A DNA stretch of 9,797 nucleotides. Source: CAZKVJ01 sp964556225. GTDB lineage: Bacteria > Actinomycetota > Acidimicrobiia > Acidimicrobiales > Ilumatobacteraceae. Positions 1 through 6,417 of this stretch are shown one piece after another. Within the stretch, counting starts at the first letter, position 1; each line of letters begins with the position of its first letter. A program made the position numbers and the translations under genes. The DNA lies in NCBI GenBank assembly GCA_964556225.1, contig CAZKVJ010000042.1, positions 1-9,797 on the forward strand, written 5' to 3'. Under the pieces are notes generated by a model. That model did not search any database, was not told the origin of the DNA, and worked only from the letters and a program-made list of their open reading frames with translations.

Positions 1-789
1 GCCGGCAACCTGAGCGTGCGCGTGGTCGAGGAGGGCCTGCACTCCGGCGGGTACGGCGGCGTCGTCGTCGACACGTTCCGGCTCTTGCGCCATCTGCTCG
101 ATCGCATCGAGGACAGCGGCGACGGGCGCGTGCTCCTCGACGACGCGTGGGTGGAGATCCCGCCCGAGACCAAGGCAGCGCTCGCCCGAGCCGCAGACCT
201 GGTGGGCGCCGGGCGTGTGGCCGAGGTGCCGTGGACCCCCGGCGTCGAGCCTGTCACCGGTGACGACGCGCTGGAGGCACTGCTCGCCACCACGTGGCGT
301 CCGCAGCTCACCGTGATCGGCCAGGACGGTCTGCCGCCCACAGCCCGCGCCGGCAACGTCCTGCGCCCGGAGACGACGTTGAAGCTGTCGCTGCGCCTGC
401 CGCCACACGTCGACCCCGACGCCGTCCTGCCCGCATTGGAGCGCGCCCTCACCATCGATCCGCCCTACGGCGCTCAGGTGTCGTTCGAACCCGAGGGCGG
501 CGCGTGGGGATGGGCTGCCCCACCCACGGCGCCGTGGCTCGACGACGCGCTGCAGGCGGCGTCGGAGCGGTTCTTCGGGGCTCCTGCGTTGCACTTCGGC
601 GAGGGGGGCACGATCCCGTTCATGGCAATGCTCGGCCAGCGGTTCCCTGGCACGCAGTTCCTGGTGACCGGCGTGCTCGGCCCGCACAGCAACGCCCACG
701 GCCCGAACGAGTTCCTCCATCTCCCGACGGGACGCAAGGTCACCGCGGTCGTCGCGGCCGTGCTCGACGCCGCAGCGCAACCTCGCTGA
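1..789 (+). CDS. M20-family metallopeptidase (ArgE/DapE/CPG2-like), 5' end missing
   Basis: This is the C-terminal 262 residues of a zinc-dependent amidohydrolase or peptidase of family M20, cytoplasmic as far as can be seen. The frame is open from base 1, so the gene starts outside the window; the GTG at 16 is an internal valine. Residues 1-20 carry the dimerisation-domain signature HSGGYGG, followed by the lid domain to about residue 165. The catalytic domain then resumes with FGEGGTIPF (about 199-207) and SNAHGPNEF (about 228-236), whose His matches the last zinc ligand of M20 enzymes. The N-terminal zinc residues are not in view. M20 enzymes hydrolyse N-acyl amino acids, dipeptides or folate-type glutamates; the substrate cannot be assigned here. 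The gene converges on an AbgT transporter gene 10 bases away, which recalls the peptidase-transporter pairing of the abg locus, but the two are not co-transcribed. Confidence 0.93.
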   Translation, partial: AGNLSVRVVEEGLHSGGYGGVVVDTFRLLRHLLDRIEDSGDGRVLLDDAWVEIPPETKAALARAADLVGAGRVAEVPWTPGVEPVTGDDALEALLATTWRPQLTVIGQDGLPPTARAGNVLRPETTLKLSLRLPPHVDPDAVLPALERALTIDPPYGAQVSFEPEGGAWGWAAPPTAPWLDDALQAASERFFGAPALHFGEGGTIPFMAMLGQRFPGTQFLVTGVLGPHSNAHGPNEFLHLPTGRKVTAVVAAVLDAAAQPR

Positions 790-799
790 GTGGGACCTG

Positions 800-2461
800 T
801 CAAGGCCCCCAGGGAAGTCCGAGGACGTACCAACCCGACAAGAACAGCGTCCACACCACGGTGAGTGCCGCGAAGTACGGCAGCATCAGGGCGATCACCG
901 TGCCGATGCCGGCCCGTTTGTCGTAGCGCAACGCGAATACGACGATCAGTGGGAAGTACGCCATGATCGGCGTCACGATGTTCATCGGCGAGTCGCCCAC
1001 CCGGTAGGCGGCGAGCACCGCCTCGGGCTCGATGCCGAGCCGAAGGAACAGTGGGATGAAGATCGGTGCCAGCAGGGCCCACTTGGCGATCGCCTGCGGC
1101 ATGATGATCCCGACCACCAGCGTGATCAGCACCGCCGCCAGCAGCAGACCGAGCGTGCCGATGCTCCAGTTCTCGATGAGATCGCCCAGCTTCACCGCGG
1201 CGATCTGGGGGATGTTGGAGTAGTTGAAGTAGGCGATGAACTGAGCGATCAGCAGAAAGAGGAACAGCAGCCCGGCCATGCCTGCCCACGACTTGGTGAC
1301 GGCGTTGAGCGCCTCGGTGCTCGTCGTGAGCGTGCCTGCACCGCGGCCGTAGCCGAGTCCTGCCGCCAGGAACAGCAGCGCGATGATCACGATCAAGCTG
1401 TCCATGAACGGCGACGTCCCGATGATGCTGCCGGTCTCCGGATCCCGCAACGGTGCACCTGACGGCAGCGTGAGCAGGAGCACGACGGCGAGCGCGCCGA
1501 AGAACCCGATGGCCGCCCCACGCAACCCGCGGGAGTCGCGCTCGGGGGTCACGCCCTCGAAGCTGTCGGGTTGGTCGCGCAGCTCGTCCCCCGAGGGAGC
1601 GAACGCCGGGTCGTAGGCGCCGAGGCGTGGCTCGACGAGCCTGCGGCTGACGACGGCCAACAGCACCGTGAGCATGATCGCCGACGCGATGCCGAAGTAG
1701 AGGTTCGCGGTGATGTCGATCGTCCGGCCGGGCTCGACGAGCCCGATGGCCTCGTTGGTGATCTCGGTCAGCACGGCATCGGTGGGCGTGATCAGCACAT
1801 TGACACCGAACCCCCCGGCCACACCGGCGAACGCCGCTGCCATGCCGGCGAGCGGGTGTCGGCCGACGCTGTGGAACGCCGCAGCACCGAGCGGGATGAG
1901 CACCAGGTAGCCGGCATCGGAGGCCACGCTCGAGACGACGCCCAAGCCGACGATGATGTAGGTCAACGTCCCCGGCGAGGAGATGGCGACCAGCTTGCGG
2001 ATCAGCGACGCGATCAGTCCCGACAGCTCCGACACACCGACGCCGATCATCACGATCAGGATGATTCCCATGGCTGTGAAGGCCATGAAGTTCTGCACGA
2101 ACGACGTGAACAGGAAGCGGATGCCGTCCGCGGAGAGCAGACTCTCGGCCTCGGCGGTCTCGGTGACGACCTCGTACGACTCGGCGTCGGCGCGCTCGGC
2201 GGGGAGCACCTCGCCCGGCACGACCGAGCCGCCGACGTCGATCTCCTCCACGAGGGCGGGCGGGGGTTTCACCACCTCGTACGTCGCACTCCAGTTCACC
2301 CACGCGAGCACTTGCGAGAAGGCGATCAGGCCAACACAGAGGCCGAGGAACAGCACCGCAGGGTGCGGGACCTTGTTTCCGACCCGTTCGATGAGGCCCA
2401 GCATCCGCTGGAGCCAGCCCTTTCCCGCCTCGCGTTCGACATCGCCATCGACATCGCCCAC
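800..2461 (-). CDS. abgT: AbgT-family transporter (p-aminobenzoyl-glutamate / antimetabolite carrier)
   Basis: This is an inner-membrane carrier of the AbgT family. Members import p-aminobenzoyl-glutamate (E. coli AbgT) or export sulfonamide antimetabolites (MtrF, YdaH). I chose the GTG at 2461 (553 aa) because AGGGAG lies 10 nt upstream; an ATG at 2560 would extend it, but the extension looks non-native and covers a candidate promoter. ERVGNKVPHPAVLF opens the first membrane helix. An acidic loop of about 50 residues follows, then the conserved SDAGYLVLIPLG and FAGVAGGFGVN. The C-terminal half has Trp461, Arg487, Asp490 and Pro498 in YRVGDSPMNIVTP. Their spacing (26, 3 and 8) equals that of the MtrF residues I recall as W420, R446, D449 and P457. 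Asp182 would match D193. The Ser expected three before the Trp appears to be Ile, if my alignment holds. Substrate and direction are unknown; the PadR gene upstream suggests regulated expression. Confidence 0.93.
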   Translation of the reverse strand: MGDVDGDVEREAGKGWLQRMLGLIERVGNKVPHPAVLFLGLCVGLIAFSQVLAWVNWSATYEVVKPPPALVEEIDVGGSVVPGEVLPAERADAESYEVVTETAEAESLLSADGIRFLFTSFVQNFMAFTAMGIILIVMIGVGVSELSGLIASLIRKLVAISSPGTLTYIIVGLGVVSSVASDAGYLVLIPLGAAAFHSVGRHPLAGMAAAFAGVAGGFGVNVLITPTDAVLTEITNEAIGLVEPGRTIDITANLYFGIASAIMLTVLLAVVSRRLVEPRLGAYDPAFAPSGDELRDQPDSFEGVTPERDSRGLRGAAIGFFGALAVVLLLTLPSGAPLRDPETGSIIGTSPFMDSLIVIIALLFLAAGLGYGRGAGTLTTSTEALNAVTKSWAGMAGLLFLFLLIAQFIAYFNYSNIPQIAAVKLGDLIENWSIGTLGLLLAAVLITLVVGIIMPQAIAKWALLAPIFIPLFLRLGIEPEAVLAAYRVGDSPMNIVTPIMAYFPLIVVFALRYDKRAGIGTVIALMLPYFAALTVVWTLFLSGWYVLGLPWGP

Positions 2462-2471
2462 GTCACACTCA

Positions 2472-2477
2472 CTCCCT
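2472..2477 (-). promoter_or_regulatory. Ribosome binding site supporting the AbgT GTG start
   Basis: The minus strand reads AGGGAG here, 10 nt before the GTG at 2461. It is the only good Shine-Dalgarno match near the candidate starts of this gene and favours a 553-residue product over the 586-residue reading from 2560. An ATG at 2404 (534 aa) stays possible. Confidence 0.5.
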
Positions 2478-2528
2478 CGCGTCTGCCGTGTCGGTTCGCC
2501 GTTGATGCCGCGGCGAGTCGCCGAGCGG

Positions 2529-2559
2529 AATCTAGCCCTCGTCGACCAGCTCTGCTTCA
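2529..2559 (-). promoter_or_regulatory. Candidate promoter for the AbgT transporter gene
   Basis: On the minus strand TAGATT (2534-2529) resembles an actinobacterial -10 box of the TANNNT kind. About 19 bases further upstream is TGAAGC (2559-2554), a weak -35 candidate. Transcription would begin near 2522 and leave a leader of about 60 nt before the GTG at 2461. The spacing is longer than ideal and the -35 match is poor, so this is only a pointer. Confidence 0.25.
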
Positions 2560-2622
2560 CGCTCGGGGCACATCCGGGCCGGGCGCTGGCTCGCGCTTCG
2601 CGCTGTCAGGGGTGTCGGGGCG

Positions 2623-2696
2623 CGTTCTGGGCACAGGTGGCGACGTCTGACCATGGCGTGACCTGGTCTGTACGTGGCAGGGCTGTGCCCAGAACG
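2623..2696. repeat. Long imperfect hairpin with perfect 14-bp terminal arms (element E1)
   Basis: CGTTCTGGGCACAG (2623-2636) is the exact reverse complement of CTGTGCCCAGAACG (2683-2696). Inside, ACGT (2643-2646) and GACCA (2649-2653) can pair with ACGT (2672-2675) and TGGTC (2664-2668), leaving a 10-nt loop. The element starts 11 nt after the PadR stop codon and ends about 160 nt before the AbgT start, both on the minus strand. It could act as a 3'-end structure or terminator, although no T-tract follows. It could equally be a REP-like dispersed palindrome. It shares arm sequence and orientation with the element at 4369-4438. Confidence 0.8.
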
Positions 2697-2707
2697 GGAG
2701 CAGAGGG

Positions 2708-3226
2708 TCAGCCGGGGTCGTCGGCGAGCAGGCGGTAGAGCGCGCGGCGCGTCTCGGTGAGTGCCGCGACTGCCGACCGGCGCTGCTCGTCGGTGCCGAT
2801 CGCTGCGACCTGGCGAGCCGCGGCGACGACCGTCATGGCCGCCTCGCGCAGCTCGTCCACGTCGGTGGCGTTGGACTCCCACGGCGGGGTGACGGACGCC
2901 AGCTGCTCGGCCTCGGCCCGGCCGGCGTCGGTGAGCGCGTAGACCGAGCGACCGTCGCCTGCCGTGGACGTGACCAGCCCGTCCGCCTCGAGCTGCGAGA
3001 GGGTGGGGTACACCGCGCCCGGCGACAGCCTCCACGTGCCGCCGCTGCGCTCGGCCACCTCGCGGATGATCTGGTAGCCGTGCATCGGCCCTTCGGCCAG
3101 CAGCGGTGCCGCCACGCGCACGTCGCCACGGTTGCGGCGCACGGGTGGCCCGAACCCGAACGGGCCGGTCTGACCGGCCGCCGACGGTCTGTGGCACCGT
3201 GCTGACGTGACGTCCCTCGGTGCCAC
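2708..3226 (-). CDS. PadR-family transcriptional regulator
   Basis: This is a winged-helix DNA-binding regulator of about 172 residues, read from the GTG at 3226, with AGGGCGG a few bases upstream. An ATG at 3247, one at 3298 and a GTG at 3142 are in the same frame, so the start is uncertain. A Gly/Pro/Phe-rich leader (GPFGFGPP) precedes the PadR wing-helix core: GPMHGYQIIREVAERSGG, then the recognition helix in WRLSPGAVYPTLSQLE (about 66-80), then the wing DGLVTSTAGDGRSVYALTDAG. A helical C-terminal dimerisation part (about 103-170) follows, as in PadR-s1 proteins. PadR proteins repress transporters or catabolic genes and release DNA on ligand binding. The AbgT gene lies downstream on the same strand and is the natural target candidate. 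One oddity is that the first helix reads VAAPLLAEGP, with a proline where relatives usually have an uninterrupted Ala/Leu run. Confidence 0.88.
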   Translation of the reverse strand: MAPRDVTSARCHRPSAAGQTGPFGFGPPVRRNRGDVRVAAPLLAEGPMHGYQIIREVAERSGGTWRLSPGAVYPTLSQLEADGLVTSTAGDGRSVYALTDAGRAEAEQLASVTPPWESNATDVDELREAAMTVVAAARQVAAIGTDEQRRSAVAALTETRRALYRLLADDPG

Positions 3227-3300
3227 CCGCCCTGGTGCACGCGCCATCGCCCGCGAGCGAGCAGTGGGGAGGCCGGACGCCCGTGCGAGACTCGGCATCG

Positions 3301-4407
3301 GTGAGCACGCGCACGACCCCCCGGGTGCGTCGTCGGCGGCGGGTCCGCTGGGTGGTCGTCGCCGCGCTGGCGGTCGTGCTCGGCCCCGCTTCGCCGGCGC
3401 TCGCCGACGCCGCCCGTCCGGGCGACACGGCGTCGTCGGTCGAGTCGGTGGAGCCGGCAGTGGACGGTGTCCGCGTCGACATCGTCGGTGGCGACGCGTT
3501 CGTACGTCTGCGTGTGGACCGGGGTCACGAGGTGCTCGTCCCCGGCTACGAGGGTGAGCCGTACCTCCGGGTCCTGGCCGACGGCACGGTCGAGGAGAAC
3601 CGGCGCTCGCCGGCGACGCTGCTGAACCGGACCCGCTACGGCGAGCCCGCCGGGTCGGGCGACGAGGACGCCACGACCGTCGACGCCGACGCCGAGCCGG
3701 ACTGGGAGGTCGTCGGCGACGGCGGTGAGGTCGTGTGGCACGACCATCGCACCCACTACATGGGCCGTGATCGACCGCCCACGATGTCGGCCGACGGGTT
3801 GGTGCAGCAGTGGGAGCTGCCGCTCGTCGTCGATGGGGTGGACGTTGTCGTCACCGGCTCGATCCACCTTCGTGACTCCCCGAGCGCGGCGTGGTGGGCC
3901 GTGCCGTTGGTGCTGGCCGGTGCGGGTCTGGTGGTGGGGTGGGTGGGGCGCACCGCAGCATTGCTGCCGGCGGCCGTGGCCGCGGCCGTGAGCGGGCTGG
4001 CCGTGGCGGCCACGTCGTGGGCGGCGTGGGCATCACTCCCGACCGCTGCCCGGTCCGCTCCTGCCGCCACCGTCCTGGGGCTGGTGGCGCTGGTCGTCGG
4101 CGTCGTCGCAGTGGCGGTGGTCCGCGCCGCGCCGTGGCGGGGAGTGCTGGTGGCGGGCGCGGGGGCTGCGCTGGTCACGGTGGCGTGGGCCGAGCGCGAC
4201 GTGCTGCGCCACGCCGTCGTCCCGGGCGCCGATCCGGCGTGGCCGCTGCGCCTGGCGCTGGCGTCAGCGCTGGCCGCCGGACCCGTCGCCCTCGTCCTCG
4301 GCGCTGCGTCGGTGATCTGGCTGCTACCGACGACCTCACCGCCCAGGTCGACCGGTATGGGTGTGATGCCAGAACCCGACCCCTCCCGTTCTGGTCCCAG
4401 GAAGTAG
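3301..4407 (+). CDS. Secreted/membrane-anchored protein of unknown function with WHDHR motif
   Basis: I do not recognise a named family. The GTG at 3301 gives 368 residues and a clean signal peptide: an Arg-rich start (residues 8-16), a hydrophobic core (17-28) and a cleavage-like ALADA at 33-37. The frame extends upstream to a GTG at 3220 without a better start, and no clear ribosome site is seen. The exported part (38-195) is beta-rich and contains GYEGEPYLR (82-90), RSPATLLNR (102-110) and a striking WHDHRTHYM (146-154), whose histidines could bind metal or play a structural role. About five hydrophobic segments follow (roughly 198-216, 220-243, 254-274, 280-297 and 316-342), so the domain would face the cell exterior on a membrane anchor. 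The gene is divergent from padR and lies 91 bases upstream of the MFS gene on the same strand. Its last 12 codons and stop fall inside the palindromic element at 4369-4438. Confidence 0.8.
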   Translation: MSTRTTPRVRRRRRVRWVVVAALAVVLGPASPALADAARPGDTASSVESVEPAVDGVRVDIVGGDAFVRLRVDRGHEVLVPGYEGEPYLRVLADGTVEENRRSPATLLNRTRYGEPAGSGDEDATTVDADAEPDWEVVGDGGEVVWHDHRTHYMGRDRPPTMSADGLVQQWELPLVVDGVDVVVTGSIHLRDSPSAAWWAVPLVLAGAGLVVGWVGRTAALLPAAVAAAVSGLAVAATSWAAWASLPTAARSAPAATVLGLVALVVGVVAVAVVRAAPWRGVLVAGAGAALVTVAWAERDVLRHAVVPGADPAWPLRLALASALAAGPVALVLGAASVIWLLPTTSPPRSTGMGVMPEPDPSRSGPRK

Positions 4408-4438
4408 CGCTGAGCGCTACCACGTGCTGCCAGAACGG
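4369..4438. repeat. Nested palindromic element overlapping a gene 3' end (element E2)
   Basis: Three arms are visible: CCAGAAC (4369-4375), CCGTTCTGG (4386-4394) and CCAGAACGG (4430-4438). The middle arm can pair with either outer arm. Between the second and third arms is a perfect 7-bp hairpin, GTAGCGC (4404-4410) and GCGCTAC (4414-4420), with loop TGA. The TAG stop codon of the upstream gene is part of that stem. CTCCCGTTCTGG (4383-4394) is identical to the minus-strand sequence at 2700-2689 in E1, in the same orientation relative to the preceding gene. No T-tract follows, so a classical intrinsic terminator is not shown. Confidence 0.75.
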
Positions 4439-4484
4439 AGCGAGTAGGCGCGGTGGCGGGGGAGCTTGCGTCCGGCATGCTGGT

Positions 4485-4491
4485 GGGAAGG
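4485..4491 (+). promoter_or_regulatory. Ribosome binding site fixing the MFS start
   Basis: GGGAAGG lies 7 nt before the ATG at 4499. It favours that start over the in-frame TTG at 4466, which would add 11 residues. Confidence 0.6.
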
Positions 4492-4498
4492 TCCGACC

Positions 4499-6406
4499 AT
4501 GAGCACTCGACTGCGCTCCCTCCCGCCGCCCGTCCTGCCTGCCGCCGAGGCAGCCGTCGATGACCCAGTGGGTGCCGCGCCCCCGGTCCGTCGCTGGGCG
4601 GCCATCACCTTGTTGGTCGCTGTGGGGCTGGCCTTCGCTGATGCATCCGTCGTGACGCTCGCCCTGCCGGACCTCTACCTCACGTTCGATGCCTCGATCG
4701 AGGGCGTCTCCTGGGTCCTCACCAGCTACGCGCTGGCCGTGGCCATCTCCGGCCTGGCGTTCGTGGTGCTGCTCCGCCGGGTCCCACCCGTGATCGTCAC
4801 CGCCGCCGGCATCCTGCTGTTCGCCGCCGCCTCCCTGAGCGCCGGGCTGGCTGGCTCGCTGCCGGTGCTGGTCGCGGTCCGGGCCGCGCAGGGCGTGGGC
4901 GCCGCAGCGATGGTGGCGGGGGCGCTGCCCGTGCTGGGCGCGCTCACCAGCGGGCGGACCGGCGTGGCCACTCGCTGGTGGGCGGCGGCCGGCACCATCG
5001 GCGCGGTGGTGGGTCCGGCGCTCGGCGGCGTGGTGACGCAGCTGCTCGACTGGCGGGCGGTGTTCCTGGTGCAGGCACCGCTCACCCTGGTCGCCCTTCC
5101 CGGGGTGCTGCACGCCTGGGGCAAGGTCCCGCGCCCAGCCACGACGGCCGAGGAGCACCGGCCCGCCGGCGCGGCGCTGGCCGACCTCGGCTTCCTCTGC
5201 ACGTTCGGCGCGGGGGTGGGGGCGCTGTTCCTGGCCGTGCTGCTGCTGGTGGTCGTGTGGGAGCTGCCGCCGCTGGCCGGTGCGTTCGTGGTCACGGCGG
5301 TGCCGGTCGGAACGCTGTTGGCTCGCCTGGTCGGCCGTCACGTTCCCGTCGCCGCCCGACCGGGCTCGGGTGCGGTGCTGCTCGCCGGCGGCCTGGCCAC
5401 GATGGCACTGCTGCCCGAGGTCGACACCCGCTGGGTCGCGGTCGCGCTCGTCCTGTGCGGGCTCGGATTCGGGCTTCTCTCCGACGTGCTCGGCCCCATC
5501 GCCGTGCCCGCCGGCTCTGGCATGCGCACGGCCACGCTGTCGTCGTCGATCCGCCACCTCGGCCTCGTGGTCGGCCTGCTGGTGATCGCTCCGGTGCTGG
5601 CCGGGCAGGTGATGGCCGCCGTCGATGCCGCCAGCCAGCGGGCCACCGCCACCATGCTCGACGCCCCGGTGTCCGGCTTGGACAAGGTGCGCATCGCGCT
5701 CGACATCCGCGACGAGATGGACGCGGCGGCCGCCGGGCGCACACCAGATCTCGACGCCGTGTTCGCCGAGAACGGCGCGGCCGATAATCGCGACGTGGCG
5801 GCGCTGCGAGACGACGTGCGCCACGACATCGCCTCCGTGGTGACCCGCTCGTTCCGGCCTGCGTTCGCGGCGGCGGCGGTGCTCGGTGCGCTCGCCGCCG
5901 TGCCCGGCTCGATCGCGGTGGCCCGCAGCCGGCGCCGTGCCGGTGCGCCCGCCCACGAGCCCGGCCGCGTCGGTGCCGGAGGATGGGCGGTCGCCGGGGC
6001 GCTCGCCGCCGTGGCCGTGCTCGTCCCGGTGGCCACCGCACCGGCCGGGGCAGCCGACTTCGGCACGGTGGAGCGGGTCGATCCGTGCACCGCGCCGCCG
6101 GACCCCTTCCCCGGCGACGGCTTCGACGCCATGGCGCAGCGGATGGTGCTGTCGGGCCTGAACGGCGCCGCGTGCGAGCTCGGCGTCACTCGAGAGGAGC
6201 TCGTGCTGTCGCTCGACGACCGCAGCGGGGTGGAGCTGGAGTGGGACCGCGGCACCATCGAGGACGCCCTGCGCGCCGGGGTGCAGCGGGCGATCGCCGA
6301 CGCCGACGAGCGGGACAGCCTCCCGGGCTGGATGGCCACCGCACTGCGTTGGACGGTCGAGCACGCCCCGCTGTCGTGGTTCCTCGACCGCCTCGACATC
6401 GGCTAG
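4499..6406 (+). CDS. MFS exporter (DHA2/EmrB-QacA type) with extra C-terminal extracytoplasmic domain
   Basis: This is a proton-driven multidrug-type exporter of 635 residues in the cytoplasmic membrane. Helix 1 (about 35-55) is followed by the typical LPDLYLTFDAS and SWVLTSYALA (71-80). RAAQGVGAAAM (128-138) is the motif-B-like segment. GAVVGPALGG (168-177) with DWRAVF (184-189) is the antiporter motif C and its usual sequel. Later helices lie about 229-253, 258-277, 290-305, 312-335 and 352-376. A charged, helical loop (about 377-450) precedes another helix near 454-475. Unusually, a further hydrophobic segment (494-515) follows, and then a 120-residue tail with two cysteines in VDPCTAPP and GAACELG (530 and 559), which looks extracytoplasmic. 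Canonical family members stop before this. The alpha/beta hydrolase gene begins 11 bases after the stop, so the pair is likely co-transcribed. The substrate cannot be told. Confidence 0.9.
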   Translation: MSTRLRSLPPPVLPAAEAAVDDPVGAAPPVRRWAAITLLVAVGLAFADASVVTLALPDLYLTFDASIEGVSWVLTSYALAVAISGLAFVVLLRRVPPVIVTAAGILLFAAASLSAGLAGSLPVLVAVRAAQGVGAAAMVAGALPVLGALTSGRTGVATRWWAAAGTIGAVVGPALGGVVTQLLDWRAVFLVQAPLTLVALPGVLHAWGKVPRPATTAEEHRPAGAALADLGFLCTFGAGVGALFLAVLLLVVVWELPPLAGAFVVTAVPVGTLLARLVGRHVPVAARPGSGAVLLAGGLATMALLPEVDTRWVAVALVLCGLGFGLLSDVLGPIAVPAGSGMRTATLSSSIRHLGLVVGLLVIAPVLAGQVMAAVDAASQRATATMLDAPVSGLDKVRIALDIRDEMDAAAAGRTPDLDAVFAENGAADNRDVAALRDDVRHDIASVVTRSFRPAFAAAAVLGALAAVPGSIAVARSRRRAGAPAHEPGRVGAGGWAVAGALAAVAVLVPVATAPAGAADFGTVERVDPCTAPPDPFPGDGFDAMAQRMVLSGLNGAACELGVTREELVLSLDDRSGVELEWDRGTIEDALRAGVQRAIADADERDSLPGWMATALRWTVEHAPLSWFLDRLDIG

Positions 6407-6417
6407 ACCTCGCGGTG

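Noticed and set aside
474..2303. A 609-codon open frame on the minus strand overlapping the transporter and peptidase genes
   Set aside because: It is Arg/His-rich with no recognisable domain and lies over the convincing AbgT frame. This is a typical by-product of GC-rich coding DNA.
2462..2560. ATG at 2560 as start of the AbgT transporter
   Set aside because: The extra 33 residues are Arg/Thr-rich and unlike the family, and they overlap a candidate promoter. The GTG at 2461 has a good ribosome binding site.
2588..2608. GCGC-TTC-GCGC mini hairpin upstream of the transporter gene
   Set aside because: A 4-bp GC stem is expected by chance in DNA of this composition.
1571..2650. A 359-codon plus-strand open frame across the transporter and the intergenic gap
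   Set aside because: It is a His/Asp/Arg-rich shadow of the AbgT gene with no family resemblance.
3227..3300. Promoters or PadR operator in the divergent gap between padR and the WHDHR protein gene
   Set aside because: I see no TANNNT box with a partner and no ATGT/ACAT-type dyad; the start codons on both sides are also uncertain.
4175..6364. A 729-codon open frame antisense to the MFS gene
   Set aside because: Its His/Gln/Arg/Gly-rich composition with no membrane or catalytic motifs, opposite a clear MFS transporter, marks it as a shadow frame.
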